A DNA stretch of 64,000 nt from Heterohyrax brucei (GCA_028571685.1 CM053144.1:98858171-98922170), one strand, 5' to 3'. Positions 23,499 to 36,379 are shown, counted from the stretch's first letter. The notes: generated by a model from the letters alone, not told the origin. Numbers and translations: made by a program.

Positions 23499-23668
23499 CT
23501 AAGGAACCCCAGTGATGCTGTGGTTAAGGTGACTGACTGCCAACTAAAAAGCTGGTAGTTCAAAATCACCAGTAGCTCCCTGGGAGACGGACGTGGCAGT
23601 CTGTTTCTATAAGCTCTTTGGAGTCAACCATGAGTCGGAATTGACTAGGTGGCATTGGGTTTGTCTTG
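23499..23668 (+). repeat. AfroSINE
   Basis: Head ggaaccccagtgatgctgtg to tail gagtcggaattgactaggtg. Confidence 0.85.
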
Positions 23669-24494
23669 TTTTAGAAAAGAGCGATACAGAGCCACCTTAA
23701 GTTCTTCTTTCTTTTTTGAGTCCAAAGGCATAAATGAAGTCATTTCTGTGCTCACTATGTTGGGCATCCCTGAGTCTTTTCTAGGTATAAATATAATTTT
23801 GCATCGCTCCAAGTTCGAAATCCAGTTTCTTATGGAACCAGCCAAAGGGTGTCAGCTGCTCTCCTGCTGTCTTTTCACTGTAGCCTTTCTTGACTGTCCC
23901 CAGCCAGCTGTAGAACTGGCCCTACTTGGTGATCCATGGGCCTCTGGGTCCCCTCCCCACCCCCACCCCCAAGCCCAGGACTGCTGCTCTCTGCATTCTG
24001 GCCTTCCCACTGCTAATTCACTGAGCTAATTAGGCTAGTTAAAGGTCTGTAAAGGCAGAAATCTGCTGGAGTTTAGTTTCATTCATTCCTTTCAGCAGAA
24101 CTTGCAAGGAAGCCCCTGTCAGCTTTGGGAACGGGAACAGAATCTCAAAGGCTTGGCATGAGAAGCAGCCGAAGGCGCCAATCTTCCAGGCCAAAGATTT
24201 TAGTCACAAAGAGTCCCAATTCAACTTTTTCCCTTGAGGCAAACTTCAAAGTATGCAGGAATCAAAAACTCACATAATGAAAATAAACCAAGGGATAACA
24301 CACTGAGCTGAGATTTGCTGGAAACCCGTCTTTCCCGCTGCACTTCCCTTTCCTCTGCCTCCAGAACCGCCTCATGGTACTACTCCCTTACACATGAGGA
24401 GCGCAGAATCAAGCTTCTGATGTTTACCCACTTTATTCCACTTGTGCTTGCAAAGTTTCTTTTGTTTCTAAAAATTTTCTTAGGTCAGCAGCTA

Positions 24495-24612
24495 TAGAGC
24501 TTACTACGTGTCAGGTGCTGTTCTAAGCACTTGAAAAATATTAACTCATTTAATCTTTGTTGAAACCCTGGGAGATAAGCTCCTTTACTATTTCTACATT
24601 ACAGGTCACAAC
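24495..24612 (-). repeat. MIR fragment
   Basis: The + strand reads ttactacgtgtcaggtgctg, ctaagcacttg and ttaactcatttaatctt, the complement of the MIR 3' half. Confidence 0.65.
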
Positions 24613-24740
24613 CCCGAAAACTCTATGCACATTGCACACACTTGGGTCTGCAAGGGGTGGAATCGATTCAAGAGCAACAACATATTACAGGTGCAGAAAC
24701 ACCTGAACCTCACTTTCTGTTTTCCTTTGGTGGTGGTAGT

Positions 24741-24785
24741 GGTGTGTGCGTGTGTGTGCGTGTGCGTGTGCGTGTGTGTGTGTGT
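24741..24785. repeat. (GT/GC)n microsatellite
   Basis: Imperfect GT repeat with regular GC interruptions. Confidence 0.95.
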
Positions 24786-24817
24786 CTTCTCTCTCTCTCC
24801 TACAAAGGTTTTAGAAA

Positions 24818-24895
24818 GATGTGACAGTCTGCTACAGCCTTGGGAACCCTGTGGCTATGAGTTGGAATCCACTCAACGACAATGGCTTTTTTGGT
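24818..24895 (+). repeat. AfroSINE 3' fragment
   Basis: Only the tail half is present (ctatgagttggaatccactc, acgacaatggctttt), directly after the microsatellite. Confidence 0.78.
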
Positions 24896-24905
24896 TGGTT
24901 GATTT

Positions 24906-26139
24906 GTTTACAAAGATTTTAAGACAATGCATAATAATATTTTAAAGCTCAATTTTTTGATAATGATTTAAAAAATCAGAAAATTATTACAGTGAAGATC
25001 AAAGTGTAATAATTTCCAAACACAGTATTTGGAGTTGAGGGTTTTTCGGTGAAATAGAAACCACTTAAGGAATTTCAGAGAAAAGCACAAACTAAACCAT
25101 CTTAGAGATCCATTTGGCCATTAGGCTCCATTTAACAGAATAAAGAAGCACCAGAGCTTTAATCTCTTGGATTTCTCTTCTTTTTATGAGCTCTTGGCAT
25201 TGCCTAATTTTTTTTCCTCCCGTTACTAGTGAATTGCTTACCTCCAGGCTTTTTAGGGGTGGCAAGAGAAGAATAGCATCCTTACAACCTGTGTAAGGGC
25301 TTTGCTCACACATCAATGCACATATTCAAAAAAGCAAAATGCCCAACTATAGTCAGTACTGTGGAGGGTCATTCACACTTTTCCTTTGCACCTATATAGT
25401 ATCGTTTATCTGGAAGCTTTTGTCACAATTTGATTATAATTTAATGCATATTCAGCTAGTGCTTTCACAAAACTACCAAAGTGCTTGCAAAGCCTTTAAA
25501 CTGGTAGCCTGTTAAAATAAGACTTTTCCTATGGAAGTATTTTGAATTTTACCAAAGAAGAGTCTTCAAGGAGTTTTGCTTGTTAGGTTGATCTTCTTTC
25601 CTCATATAATTTCTTTAGGGTATTGAAATTTTACCATCTCTATTTTTAAATTCTGAAGCACATGCCATTTAGATTTGGATTATTGTCAACTATCAATTAG
25701 TGGAGAGAGGTGTGGGACTGCTCTCCCTTTTAAAGCATTTTTCCATGCCACTGAAATTTTACCATAAGCCTGCTATTATTTGGAATGGTCAGAGAATGCA
25801 GGTCTGGTTGCTTGGATAACGGAAGAGTTAATGAGAAAACCCATTGTGTTAGAACTCTTGGAATTCTCTATAAAATGAATTAGTCCACTCAACAGCCTTA
25901 GAAATCAAAATGTGGAGTATTAAACATCACTAAATCCTTCTCTTAAGGTGTAGGATCTTATCATACTTTACGGTTCTCATTGTTAAGGTACATTATTATC
26001 ACACAGGGATGTAGCTAGAGAACGGAGGAGACAGAATTCAACCTACATCATGTACCTACCTAATCTGAAATTCATTTTACTTACATCTCTGATAGTTTCT
26101 TTATAAGCAAGATGCAATATAAAACAGCCCATTAGAGTG
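24906..26139. other. Intergenic DNA, nothing recognised
   Basis: AT-rich unique-looking sequence. Confidence 0.45.
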
Positions 26140-26365
26140 TAAGTTCTGGAGTAGCATATTAGGGTTTAAATTCTAGTTCCCTAATTTATTTGCTGCAATA
26201 CCTTGGACAAGTTACTTCTTTGTTCTTAAGTTTCCACATCTGTAAAGCAGGTGAAATAGTAGGATCTATTGCAACCTGTCATGTGAGTATTAATATTCAT
26301 ACAAAAGCGCTAAGGAGAATATGTGGCACACAGTGAATACTCATCTAATGTTTAGGATTATTAAT
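26140..26365 (+). repeat. MIR
   Basis: Near-complete order: gtgtaagttctggagtagc, ccttggacaagttacttctt, tccacatctgtaaagcagg, gtggcacacagtgaatactc. Confidence 0.75.
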
Positions 26366-26639
26366 TGTGCTTTTTCTCCTATAAAAGGATCAAGGAGGAA
26401 TATTTTCCAATTATGTTTCAAGCTCTTTATTATGAAAAAGTGTGAGCATACAGAAAGTACAGCACAACGAACACCACCTGTATGCTCGCCACTAGATCAA
26501 CAATTAATGTTTTGCCATATTTGTTGTATTTACTAGATGGCTGTATGTATACATAAATGTGCATTTATCCACATCAATGAATGTTTTTGCTGAACTATTT
26601 GAAAATAAGTTACAACTGTCACAAATTCTTCGTCCCTAA

Positions 26640-29184
26640 AACTCCAGCATTCATTTTCTAAGAATAACTACAATACTCTTATTACATCTTAGAAAACTAA
26701 CAGTTCCCTAATAATATGCAATATATTCTAATTAAGGGGATAATACAAGTTAATTAAAGGATCCAGTTAGTTGTCAGACTCCTTTTCCCCCGACACCATT
26801 TTCATCCTGTCTCACCCCTGAGGAAGAATCTAGAATGGTGCCGTGTTTCCTGCTGAATCCAGTCTAAACACTGATGACCACCACTCGAGGATTTCTACCA
26901 TCTCGTGGGGCTCTTATATCTAGTCTATGCTACCACAGTCCCACTTAAATTTAGGTAACATTTCCTGAGTGCTTGGTGTGTTCCAGTCATGGTACTGAGT
27001 GCTCTGTGTTCACAATCTCAGATCCCACTGCTTCCCACTATAAACCTTCTCATCTAGTCATGGTATCAGTGTGTCTTTTTACACAAATTGTGCATGTTGA
27101 TAGATGGGAGGAGTTATCCCGCTACGTAGGCCTTTAGAGATCCCCAAGTCCAGTAGCCTTCAAATTGAGTCCCATGGGGTTCAGCCAACGAACCTCAGGG
27201 TCTGCTTCAAGGGGTAAAGAGATGGTCAACAGTGTGTCATAGAGATCCTGCAGCTCACCCATCACCAGCAAAAAAGAATTATTGGTGTTATACTGCTTCT
27301 TCTTCTTCTTTTTTTAAGAAAGTTTTACAAGCTATTAGCCAAATCCAGCTCAATCATTTTACAGAAGAAACAGAGAACAAAATAGTCTATTGACTTGCTT
27401 GAGTATCTAAAACTTGGTCTTGGAAGTTGAATTTACTCTAGGGATATTCTGGTGCCCCATGCCTCCCTTATGCTTTTGCAAAAGTTGTTTCCTCATCTCA
27501 CAGGTCTTATTGCTCCTCTCTGACTTGCCCACACCTGCTTAAAGGATCCAAAGCATTGTGCTGTCTGCCCCATGACATTTTCCATAGCTACTCAATTGGT
27601 TTCCTTCTCTACTTTCCCAGATCTATTTTATTTTGAATAACACACATTCAATACTTAATTTTGAGCCCTTGATTCTTTTTTCTCTCTTTCATATGTTTTA
27701 GTTTTGCCTCCCTTAAAGGTCAGTAGTATTTTGATAGCTGGAAGAAAAACTTGGAATTTTCATCTAGTCCCCTTGATCATTCATTGAGTACATTCTGTGC
27801 TTGGAGACGATGAGGATGAGTAACTCCCTGCCTTGAGGGATTCAAAGTCTACTTTAAAATAGGCAAGGAAACAGTGTTTTATACTACCAGACAGAATGAA
27901 GTAAGTACAAAACACTAGTGCAAGAAACATGCAAGTGAATATTCAAGAGAATGCAAGTGGAAAAGCAATTCACTGTACCAAAAAGATCGGTCAAGTTTTC
28001 ATCTGTTTGTCTTCCTCATGGGGCAGATATATTGTGGACCTATTCTGTGGTTGTTGATTAACTGAGGGTTTTATTCCATATGAGTTTTGATAATCAATAT
28101 TCAATTTGGCTTTTAAAAAAATCCAGAAATGGAAATTGCCAGAGGTATATCCTGTCTCAGAAGAATGCAGTCACACATTGTATCTCTTCTTGAGATTGTG
28201 TTTACTGTTATAGCACAGTGTTCAGAACACAGTAGTTGCTTAACAATTCATTTTTAAGAATACCATTCATGACTAATTTCACAGATTGAAGTTCATAAAA
28301 AAGAGTGAAGCATATTTTTAAATCACTATATACCAGTGTAGATCCTACTTTTATAAGATCTCAAAAATTTCTCTAGAAAGAAAGTGGTTCTTTGGGAGTT
28401 CTAAGAAGACTTGATGTTAATTATAAAACTAGACCATATAAACATCCAAGTCAGCTTTAGTTCTGTGAATCAGAATTCTGATGTTCTTGACATTGAGGCC
28501 ACCTTCCTCCCACTTCTACCGTCTCCAAATTCTGTTTTACAATTTAGGCCATTCAAATCTCACAGGTCATTTGTGTGACAGATTGGGGTCTTCTAGTCCA
28601 AGAAGACATCAGTGAAGGAGCCACAAGAAGTACCCAGGGCCAATTATTTCCTAGAAGTATAACCAAACATACATTATGCCAAGCTTAAATTGTCATTTTT
28701 GGCAGGCACTTTATGACAACCAAGTAAGTAGTACTAACATAAAATAAACCCATTCAATAAGTTAACTTAGTCAGTTTCTTGTGCGCTTGCTTTGTGGTTA
28801 ACATCTGTTAGAGTCATTGAGGTATAGTCCTGCTCAGGATGAAATCCATTACAGGAGCACATTAAAGGTTTGCCCTGGAAGAGGTAAGTGTTCAATATTG
28901 GCTCTCACAAATATGCATTTATGTTTGTTGCCGTGCAATTAACATCTGGCTCTGTGAGAGGGGAAGACTTGTCACTCCTGTATCCCTCATGTCTTGTGAA
29001 ATGTCTGGCATTTAGCTATTCAGTATATTCTTGCCAAATGAATAACCTTGGGAGACAGACTTAGGTGCAATCTTGAAGTGTTCTCTGATCAGTTTAACAA
29101 ACTGGTTAGTGATTAGGATTAAATTACAGAAGACACACTAAGCAAATATACAGAGGGCAAAAACTGGGAAGGTGTAGGTCAAAC
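26640..29184. other. Intergenic DNA with possible L2 piece
   Basis: About 27775-27905 (ttcattgagtacattctgtgc, ccctgccttgagggattc) looks like an L2 3' end. A short (TTC)n-like tract lies at 27296-27309. The rest shows nothing recognisable. Confidence 0.4.
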
Positions 29185-29700
29185 CATATGAAGCTGGTGG
29201 TCCCTGGCCACCACCAATGACCACTCTGGCAGGGAACACAATAAAGATTTCCTGACATAGTGAGAGAAAAATGGGGTACAAAACTTGAACTCAATTTAAA
29301 AAACAGATTCAGTGGCTGGACAGACCGGAGGGTCCCTGGGATACGAGGCTCCTGGACTCTTTCTCTTAGCCCAGAACTAAAACCATTCCCAAAGCCAATT
29401 CTCCCGGCACAGATTAGACTGAAGTTAAAACTGAAAATGTTACTAGTGAAGAGTATGCTTCTTGGCTTAGGTGGATTCATGAGATTAAACTGGCAGCTAC
29501 TGTTGGGAGATGAAATGAGAAGACAGAGAGACAGGAGCTGGATTAATGGACATGGGAAACACAGGGTGGAGAGGAGGAGTGTGCTGTCGCTGCCACAGGG
29601 TGAGGAGAGCAACTAGAGTTACATAACAATGTGTATGTAAGATTTCTGTGACAAACTGACTTGTAAATTTACACTTAAAGCAAAATAATTTTTTTTTAAA
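29185..29700 (+). repeat. L1 3' UTR fragment, another subfamily
   Basis: It shares its general layout and phrases (ggccaccaccaatgacc, gtgtgctgtcgctgcca, ggagagcaactagag) with the L1 3' UTRs at 8308 and 20504 but is shorter and diverged. The 118-162 residue openings here on both strands are L1 UTR, not genes. Confidence 0.6.
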
Positions 29701-30036
29701 TACACAAAATTGTTGCTTTTCTCGGTCCAAAAAGACAGATATATTATATAGCTCAACCTAATGTGATTACTTTGAAAGTTTTCTGCTTCAGTTTCTCAAC
29801 TATCTAAATTTAATTTAAACACATATTTTTAAAATAGTCTTATGAACATGAAAGGTGATAGAAACAGAGTTGTTTTAAAGGGATGCAACAGGCACCTACA
29901 GGTGTTTGAAGGGTTGCCAGGACGAAGGAGGAGACAGTTATTTATACCCCTCAGCCTAGTGCAGCTGGGATCCATAGCTGGAAACTACAAGCAGACAGTT
30001 CTTGTCCTCAACAATAAGAAAGTGCTTGCTGAGGCA

Positions 30037-31440
30037 GGGCTAAGATGGCAGAGTAGTTGGAAGCTTCCTGTGACTGCTCTAACAACAAAGACCCAAAATG
30101 ACAAATGAATCAGCTATCTATGACACCGTAGGAGCTCTGAAAACCACAGGGAATGTTGAAAAATCAGACCGAGTGACCAGGAAGGGAGCACAGGTCCAGA
30201 AGTACCTGGTACTGGCAGACCTGACAAGAGAATCAGCATCCCGCTGGTGGATCAGCAGCGGTGAGCACAGCAGAGGCTCGGGGAAAACATCTTCCACACT
30301 GGGAGCGTCAGTGTGGACAAAAGCCCACTCACACCTCTGCAATCAGTGAAAAGGGGCATCCAATCATTGAAAGCTAAGTCGTTTGCATCTAATCTACTGC
30401 ATGAGGATCTAAAACTTTTTAGGGGCATAAACCTCTCTTCCTTTTCGTGACACTCGCCTCTTGCTTCTCTGGGCTGAGCCTGGCTCCAGAGACTGACGCA
30501 TTACCTGCACCGGAAGTAGGACCCTCACATAGGTTCTGAGGCATTCTCTTAGACTTGGAGAAAGAACAACTTAATAAACAAGGGTAATAATAATATACCT
30601 ACTCCCCTAAGCTAAGAAGTCAGGGCAAAAACAGTTCCTTTATCTAGCCTCGGGCAGAAGGGGATATGCCTTTCTCATGGACACTCATGGATGGTTGTCA
30701 GCCTCCTGCCTTTTTCAGCACTGCAGCCAGATACCTGTGTCTAGACCAGTCACCTCCACCCATCTAGGGTGGTAGAGGAGAGCACACACCACAGACTTAG
30801 TGACTAACTACCTGGGCAGCTGAGCTGAATACTACAAGAAAAGGAAATGGACGCCTGTGCTCACATGCCTTGTAACAGTTGTGACTACCTGGTGATGGGA
30901 TGTTACAGCTCCAAAGGCACCAACAATCAAACCAGCTCATGCAACCAGCCTATTTTGGCACTTCCAAACAAAATGAGAAGCAAGAATACAGTCAGCAAAC
31001 ATAAATAAACACATACTGATGGCTTGGAGACAGCTGTCAATATCAAATCACTTAAAGAGGCAGACCATGATGGCCACAGACAGCTCCCAAAATAAAGAAG
31101 TAAGAAATTTTTCAGATGAAGAGAATTTTCTGGAATTATTGGAGTTGGAATAGAGAAGACTAACATTTAGAACTCTTCAAGAGATCAGGGAAAACAGTGG
31201 AACATAATGACTAGTTGAACAGACGCAGAAAAGCATAGAGAGAGATAGCAGACGTTCAGAAGGTTAATAATAACATTACAGAATTAAACAACTGAATAGC
31301 AAGTCAAAGGAGCAGAAGTCAGGCAATGGAAGGCAGAATTAGTGAGACTGAAGATCATGCAATTGATACCAACATTTAAGAGGAAAAATCAGATAAAAAG
31401 GATGAAAGACAAAAAGCAAAAGCACTAAAAAGTGCTTTCT
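30037..31440 (+). repeat. L1 5' end: 5' UTR plus start of ORF1, 3'-truncated
   Basis: It begins gggctaagatggcagagtag with aacaacaaagaccc nearby, as L1 5' ends do. A ~1-kb UTR follows, then a decayed ORF1 coiled-coil region (DEENFLELLELE near 31120-31155). It stops in ORF1 without the rest of the element. Confidence 0.72.
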
Positions 31441-31945
31441 GACTTTCAGTTGTTTTTATGGTAACTTCACAACTAGGAAATTAGGTGGTATAACTCTTTG
31501 CTGGTGCCATTGTAAAGGGAAATCTAAGCCATGTCAGAGAGGAACTACATGACCTTAGTGATCCTTTTAATCTTGAGTCTTTGACTTGGCTTTTAGGAAC
31601 TCAATGCAACATATTCACCTGGGTTCAGGTATATTGATCTGTAACTTCTAAGTCCTTTGCAATCTAGAAAGTAAGATATTGCTGATCTTATTATAATTTT
31701 TCTTGAAAACCAAAACTGGGCTGAACACGTGTTATCACATACACACTAGAATAATGGTACCACAGTCCATTAGAAAGATATTCTTCAAGTTTTAATATGG
31801 CTGTTTTTAAAAGTTTTGGCTTAAACACAAACTAAGAAAGATAAAGATATTTAATTTTTGCATTAATTCTAAGGAATTGAGGTTTATCTGTTCTGTCTAT
31901 ACTATCTCATTAGTTAAATTTAATGATGGGTATAGCAATGGCATG

Positions 31946-32147
31946 AGTTCCTCATTGGTATAGATGGTTAAGTGCTTGACTACTAGCTGAATGTTTGGCA
32001 GTTCAAACCCAGCCAGAGGTGCCTTGGAAGACAAGCCTGGTGATCCACTTTGGAAAGGTCACAGCCTTGAAAACCCTATGGAGACGTTCTACTCTGACAC
32101 ACATGAACTGCCATATGTCAAAATCGACTTGACAACAGCTAATGACA
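31946..32147 (+). repeat. AfroSINE, long variant
   Basis: Diverged full-length copy from gagttcctcattggtataga to aaaatcgacttgacaacagc. Confidence 0.8.
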
Positions 32148-32219
32148 GTGACAACATAGCAACAGTAATAACCATGAGCTTGGTTTTTCCCTCCTCATGC
32201 AGTCCTCTTTTCTACTTCT

Positions 32220-32400
32220 CATGCTTACATTCAGTTCAACAAGTATTCAAAGGGCCTTTACTCTTTGTCAAGCCCTAGAGACACAAAGGTGAACAAGACA
32301 ATGCCTTTTGCCCTCAAGGAAATCACATCTCACTTTATATCTTGACTAAATAGTATTAATGCTTCCTAAACACTTTCTTTGCACCATTTGACATTTATTA
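32220..32400 (+). repeat. L2 3' end
   Basis: The phrases caacaagtattcaaaggg, aagccctagagacacaaagg and gaacaagacaatgcc match the L2 3' end layout. Confidence 0.6.
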
Positions 32401-32411
32401 CAGCTGATAAA

Positions 32412-32514
32412 CTATGTAGAAGTACCCTGTATGGTTTCCAAGTAGCAGCTGGTGGATTTGAACTGACAGCTTTTGATTAACTGCGAAACTCTTAAACACT
32501 GTGCCATGAGGGGT
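32412..32514 (-). repeat. AfroSINE fragment
   Basis: Head half of a minus-strand copy (ggtggatttgaactgacag to cactgtgccatgaggggtc). Confidence 0.8.
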
Positions 32515-32529
32515 CCATATAAATTAATA

Positions 32530-32685
32530 TTTTTAATCCTCCATTTAGAAATGGGAACACTTAGATATAGAGAGGTTGAGTAAACTATTTTCGTATTATC
32601 AGTGAATAACAAAGCTGGAATTTTAATGTAGGCAGTTTGGCCTCAGAGTCCACAAGTTTAACCATTATACATACCACCTTCTCCA
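32530..32685 (-). repeat. MIR fragment
   Basis: The + strand reads tccatttagaaatgggaac, gagaggttgagtaaac and aacaaagctggaatttt, the complement of MIR. Confidence 0.6.
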
Positions 32686-32749
32686 AACAAAACACAATTA
32701 TTCATGTTACACTGTTCAAGTGTTTCTTGATTTTTAAAAAATTACTTTG

Positions 32750-34110
32750 TCTGAATTTTCCCAATATGTTGGTATCACATGCTTTATCTTCAATCTCAAA
32801 AATTCTTCCTTCTAGTGCCTCAGTTCTGCTCTTTGACTTTCTATTGAGTTGTCTGATTCTATAATTTTATTGTTAATCTTCTGAATTTCTACCTGCTATC
32901 TCTGTATGCTATCTTGCAGCCTATTCAGTTTGCCATTATGCTGTGCTGCATTTTGCCTCATGTCCTTCCTGATCTCTTTAACAGTTCTAAAGATTATTCT
33001 TTTGCATTCTAACTCCAGTAATTCCAGGAAGTTCTCTTCATCTGGAAAATTTCTTGATTCTCGTTTTGGGAACTTTCTGAAGCATGATATGGCCTACCTC
33101 TTTAAGTGATTTAATATTAACTGTTGCCTCTGAACTAAGTTGTTGTATTGATGTATTTTTTCTGTGTTTCTAGCTTCTTGTTTTGTTTTGGAATGTTAAC
33201 TATGCTGGTCCTTTGTGCTAGTTTGGTTACTGGCACCCTGGAAGCTCCAATGTCTGTCAGTAGGCAGTTAGGAGTTGTTACTAGGCATGCAAGCCCAGGA
33301 GTCCATTTATTTTCTCATATAGATTCAGCTCAGATGTCCAGGTAGTCAGTGCCCCGGTGTGTGGTACAGTGTGTCCCCTACCAGCCTAGATGGGGAAGTG
33401 TGATTTGTGTAGACACAGGTACTCAGCTGCACATGCTCAGAAAGTCAGGGGGCTAACACCTGTCGCTGAGTGTCTGTGAGGAAGGCATGTCCTCTTATGC
33501 CAGATCCTAGACAAAGGAACTGTTTCCACACTTAATTGTGGGCTCAGGGGAGTTGCTTTTCCCACCCTTCCTCCCTCATCTCTCTTTTTTAAACTTGTTC
33601 ACTTTTTGAGTCTAGGAGAATGGCTCAGGGGATGCTTAAAGGAGTCCTACTTCCAGCTCAGGTGACAGTGTCAGACTAAGGAGCAGGGTACAGTGAAGAG
33701 AATGGTGGGGAAGTGCTGGGAAAGCAAGAGAGGAAGGAAACAAAAGATTTAGATTTGTGCACAGTAGATGCGAGCCACTTAGTTTTTGATGATTGAGTGC
33801 CGTTTTTCACTGGTCATGGAGGTGCAAGTAGATTCTCTGCTTAGTCTCCCCCACTGAAAAAGATGCCTTCCAAACACTGTTGCTGTGGTCACCATACTGG
33901 CTGCAACTGATTACCGCCAGGTCAGGTCTGGCCAGTCTGGGCATACTCTCCCTGCTCCGTTGCTCAGTCTGATTTCTTCACTTTCCTTTTGATGCTCAGG
34001 ACTCCTAGAATCTCATTTGTAATGGATTCATTTTTTTCCCCACATTGGGTCTTTGTTATTAGAGGGATCACAGGAAGCTTCTGTCTACTCTAACATCTTG
34101 ACCCCACCCC
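32750..34110 (-). repeat. L1 5' end: 5' UTR plus start of ORF1, 3'-truncated
   Basis: On the minus strand it starts at 34110 with ggggtcaagatgttagagta and aataacaaagaccc, matching the 5' end of the copy at 30037. The UTR runs to about 33100, then an ORF1 coiled coil follows with ENFLELLELECKR and IRKDMRQNAAQHNGKLNRLQ (about 33035-32900). It ends within ORF1. Confidence 0.75.
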
Positions 34111-34880
34111 TTCTATTTTCTTTGGATACTTCTTGTGTCATTCATTATTTTGCCCATAGAATCCTTCAATATTACAACTTGAGGCTTGAATTTGCTCTTC
34201 AATTCTTTTGGTATGAGAAAAGTTCAATGTATTCTTCTCTTTTGCTTTCCTGACTCCAGGTATTTTCACATTTCATTATAATACTTTACTTGATCTTCTT
34301 CAACTACCCTTAGAAATCTTCTATTCAGCTCTGACTTCACGATTTCTTCCATTTGCTTTAGTTATTCTATGTTCCGGACTAAGAAGTTTCAGAGTCTCTT
34401 CTGACATCTATTTGGGTCTTTTCTTTCCTTCTTGTCTCTTTAATGACATTTTGTTTTCTCCATGTATGATATTTTTGATGTCATTCCACAGTCTGTCTGG
34501 TCTTTGGTCATTAGTGTTCAGTGTAGGTTCATACTTTGTACATTCCATGTTATGACTATTAATGGATATTTGTAGCTTTCTCATTTTAAGTTGTGGCACA
34601 TCAATAAATACAGGTCTCAAAAGCGCCACTCCGTCCACATCATTAAGGTTGACTATAATTTCAGGGGGCAACTCCCAGTAGTATTTTGAGTGCCTTCTAA
34701 CCTGGGAGGCTCGTCTTCTGGCGCTCTATCAGCTCTGCTACTATTCATAAGGTTTTCACTGGTAAATTTCTTCAGAAGTAGACAGCCATCTACTTCTTTT
34801 TAGCCTTAGTCTGAAAACTGTCCACAATGGTGATCTCTCCACTTGGGTGGCTTACATGTTGCTGTAACAGTAGAAACTAT
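34111..34880 (-). repeat. RTE/BovB-type LINE fragment with internal deletion, joined to L1
   Basis: In sense from 34880 down it has the RTE 5' region (gtctacttctgaagaaattt, aaaaccttatgaatagtagc, aacctTaatgatgtggacgg) and NMECTKYEP. At about 34522 it jumps to the region after the endonuclease (gaacactaatgaccaaagac, tggaatgacatcaaaaatat), and runs to 34111, where the L1 begins. Confidence 0.8.
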
Positions 34881-35488
34881 GCCATCAGTATTTGCATTTT
34901 AGGAACTTAAACTTTTATGAGATTTTTTTTTTTGTTTTAAATTAGGGGATAGGAAGATTACATTAAAAGTAATTAAATAATTCATAAAACTTTCTTCCAA
35001 ATCAGACAATTTGGGGTCAATGCAGGGAAGTAAGTAAATTATTTATTATTATTTTATTTATTAATCATTACAATAGTTCAGACACTTTAAATACTCTAAA
35101 TAAAATAATAAATAACAAAATCATAAGTTTGCAACTCGTGATTCACTAAAAGCACTCAGACTTGTTACTAGATACATAAGCCAGAAGTTGACATGGTTTC
35201 CCCAAGTCAGCTGTAATTAGCAATCTGAAAGATGGGAGTAGTAGGTCTACCTAAAGTATCCTGGAATATGATAGAAAAAATCCTTAGTTTCATTTCCTTA
35301 TTTCAGTTTCTGTATTTATGTAACTATGTCAAGATTTTTATTATTATCATCTGTTATTAGATGATAATAATAATTAGATGACTTTTATTTTCCAAGTATC
35401 CTTTCAATGAATTTATAGTTAGGAATTGCAGGGATGCCTGCCTCTCCAAGCCCATTCTTACTCTACCAAAATCCACATGACATACTCC

Positions 35489-35680
35489 AGGGTGGCACAA
35501 ACTACTAACCTAGTTGGTGGTTCGAACCCACCCAGTGGTGCTGTTTAAGGAAGTTCTGGTGATTTGCTTTTGTAAATCTCAAAGCCAAGAAAGTCGTATG
35601 GCATAGTTCTAGTCTGTGACATATGGAGCCACTGAGTCAGAACTGACTCACTGGCAACAGGTTTTGTTTGTTGTTTCGTG
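35489..35680 (+). repeat. AfroSINE, long variant
   Basis: Diverged copy; the tail (gagtcagaactgactcactg) is clear. Confidence 0.8.
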
Positions 35681-35974
35681 GGGGGATCAACTACTGTACA
35701 TGTAGTGCAATGCTCAACTACGGGGGGTCATGGGACTCAGTCACTGTAGAGTCATTAGGCTACTCTGGTTTTCCAGCAGACTGGCAGACAAGTGACTTGG
35801 AGAAGGCTAACATGCATAAATTCTCCAAAGAAGTAATAGTAGGCAGTGCACGGATATTCCAATATCGTGTATGTGGTTGTGGCACTGGACCCTGGCAGTG
35901 TAGCCATATGGTCTGCCATTTCTGGTAAAAAAATTTGAAGTTCTTGGGTTATTTGAGGAATCTGTCAGCTTTAT

Positions 35975-36125
35975 GAAGCTCCAGTGTAATAATTAAGGCA
36001 TTTGTCAGCTAACCAGAAAGTTGGCAGTTCTGATCCACCAGTTTATCCTTGGGAACTATGGGACCATTCTACAGGGTCACTGTCAGTTGGAATCAACTTG
36101 ATGGCAACTGGCTTTGTTTTGTTTT
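35975..36125 (+). repeat. AfroSINE
   Basis: From agctccagtgtaataattaa to gaatcaacttgatggcaact, then a T-rich tail. Confidence 0.83.
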
Positions 36126-36379
36126 CTAATCAGCTTTATTGTAGTCTCTCAATTGGTCAACGCAGCAATGGTAATATCCATGTATTTTAATAGATTCATG
36201 TACACTTATTTCTTTAGAAAGGAAGTTGCTTATCCTTGAGAAGCAGGACAATGGGATGCAAACACTGTGTGTTTAAGAAATAAAATACTGTCTATCATCA
36301 TAATTAGTAATGAATTAAAATACACTGACTCCCCAGTACAAAATAAAGTGATAAATCACAGAAGTTCAGTGACAAACAT

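Noticed and set aside
23649..24029. 126-codon open frame
   Set aside because: It starts in an AfroSINE tail and runs through a C/A-rich tract (PHPHPQ-like). No splice or homology support.
29124..29616. Overlapping 162- and 118-codon open frames on opposite strands
   Set aside because: Both fall in an L1 3' UTR-like repeat related to those at 8308 and 20504. No known domain.
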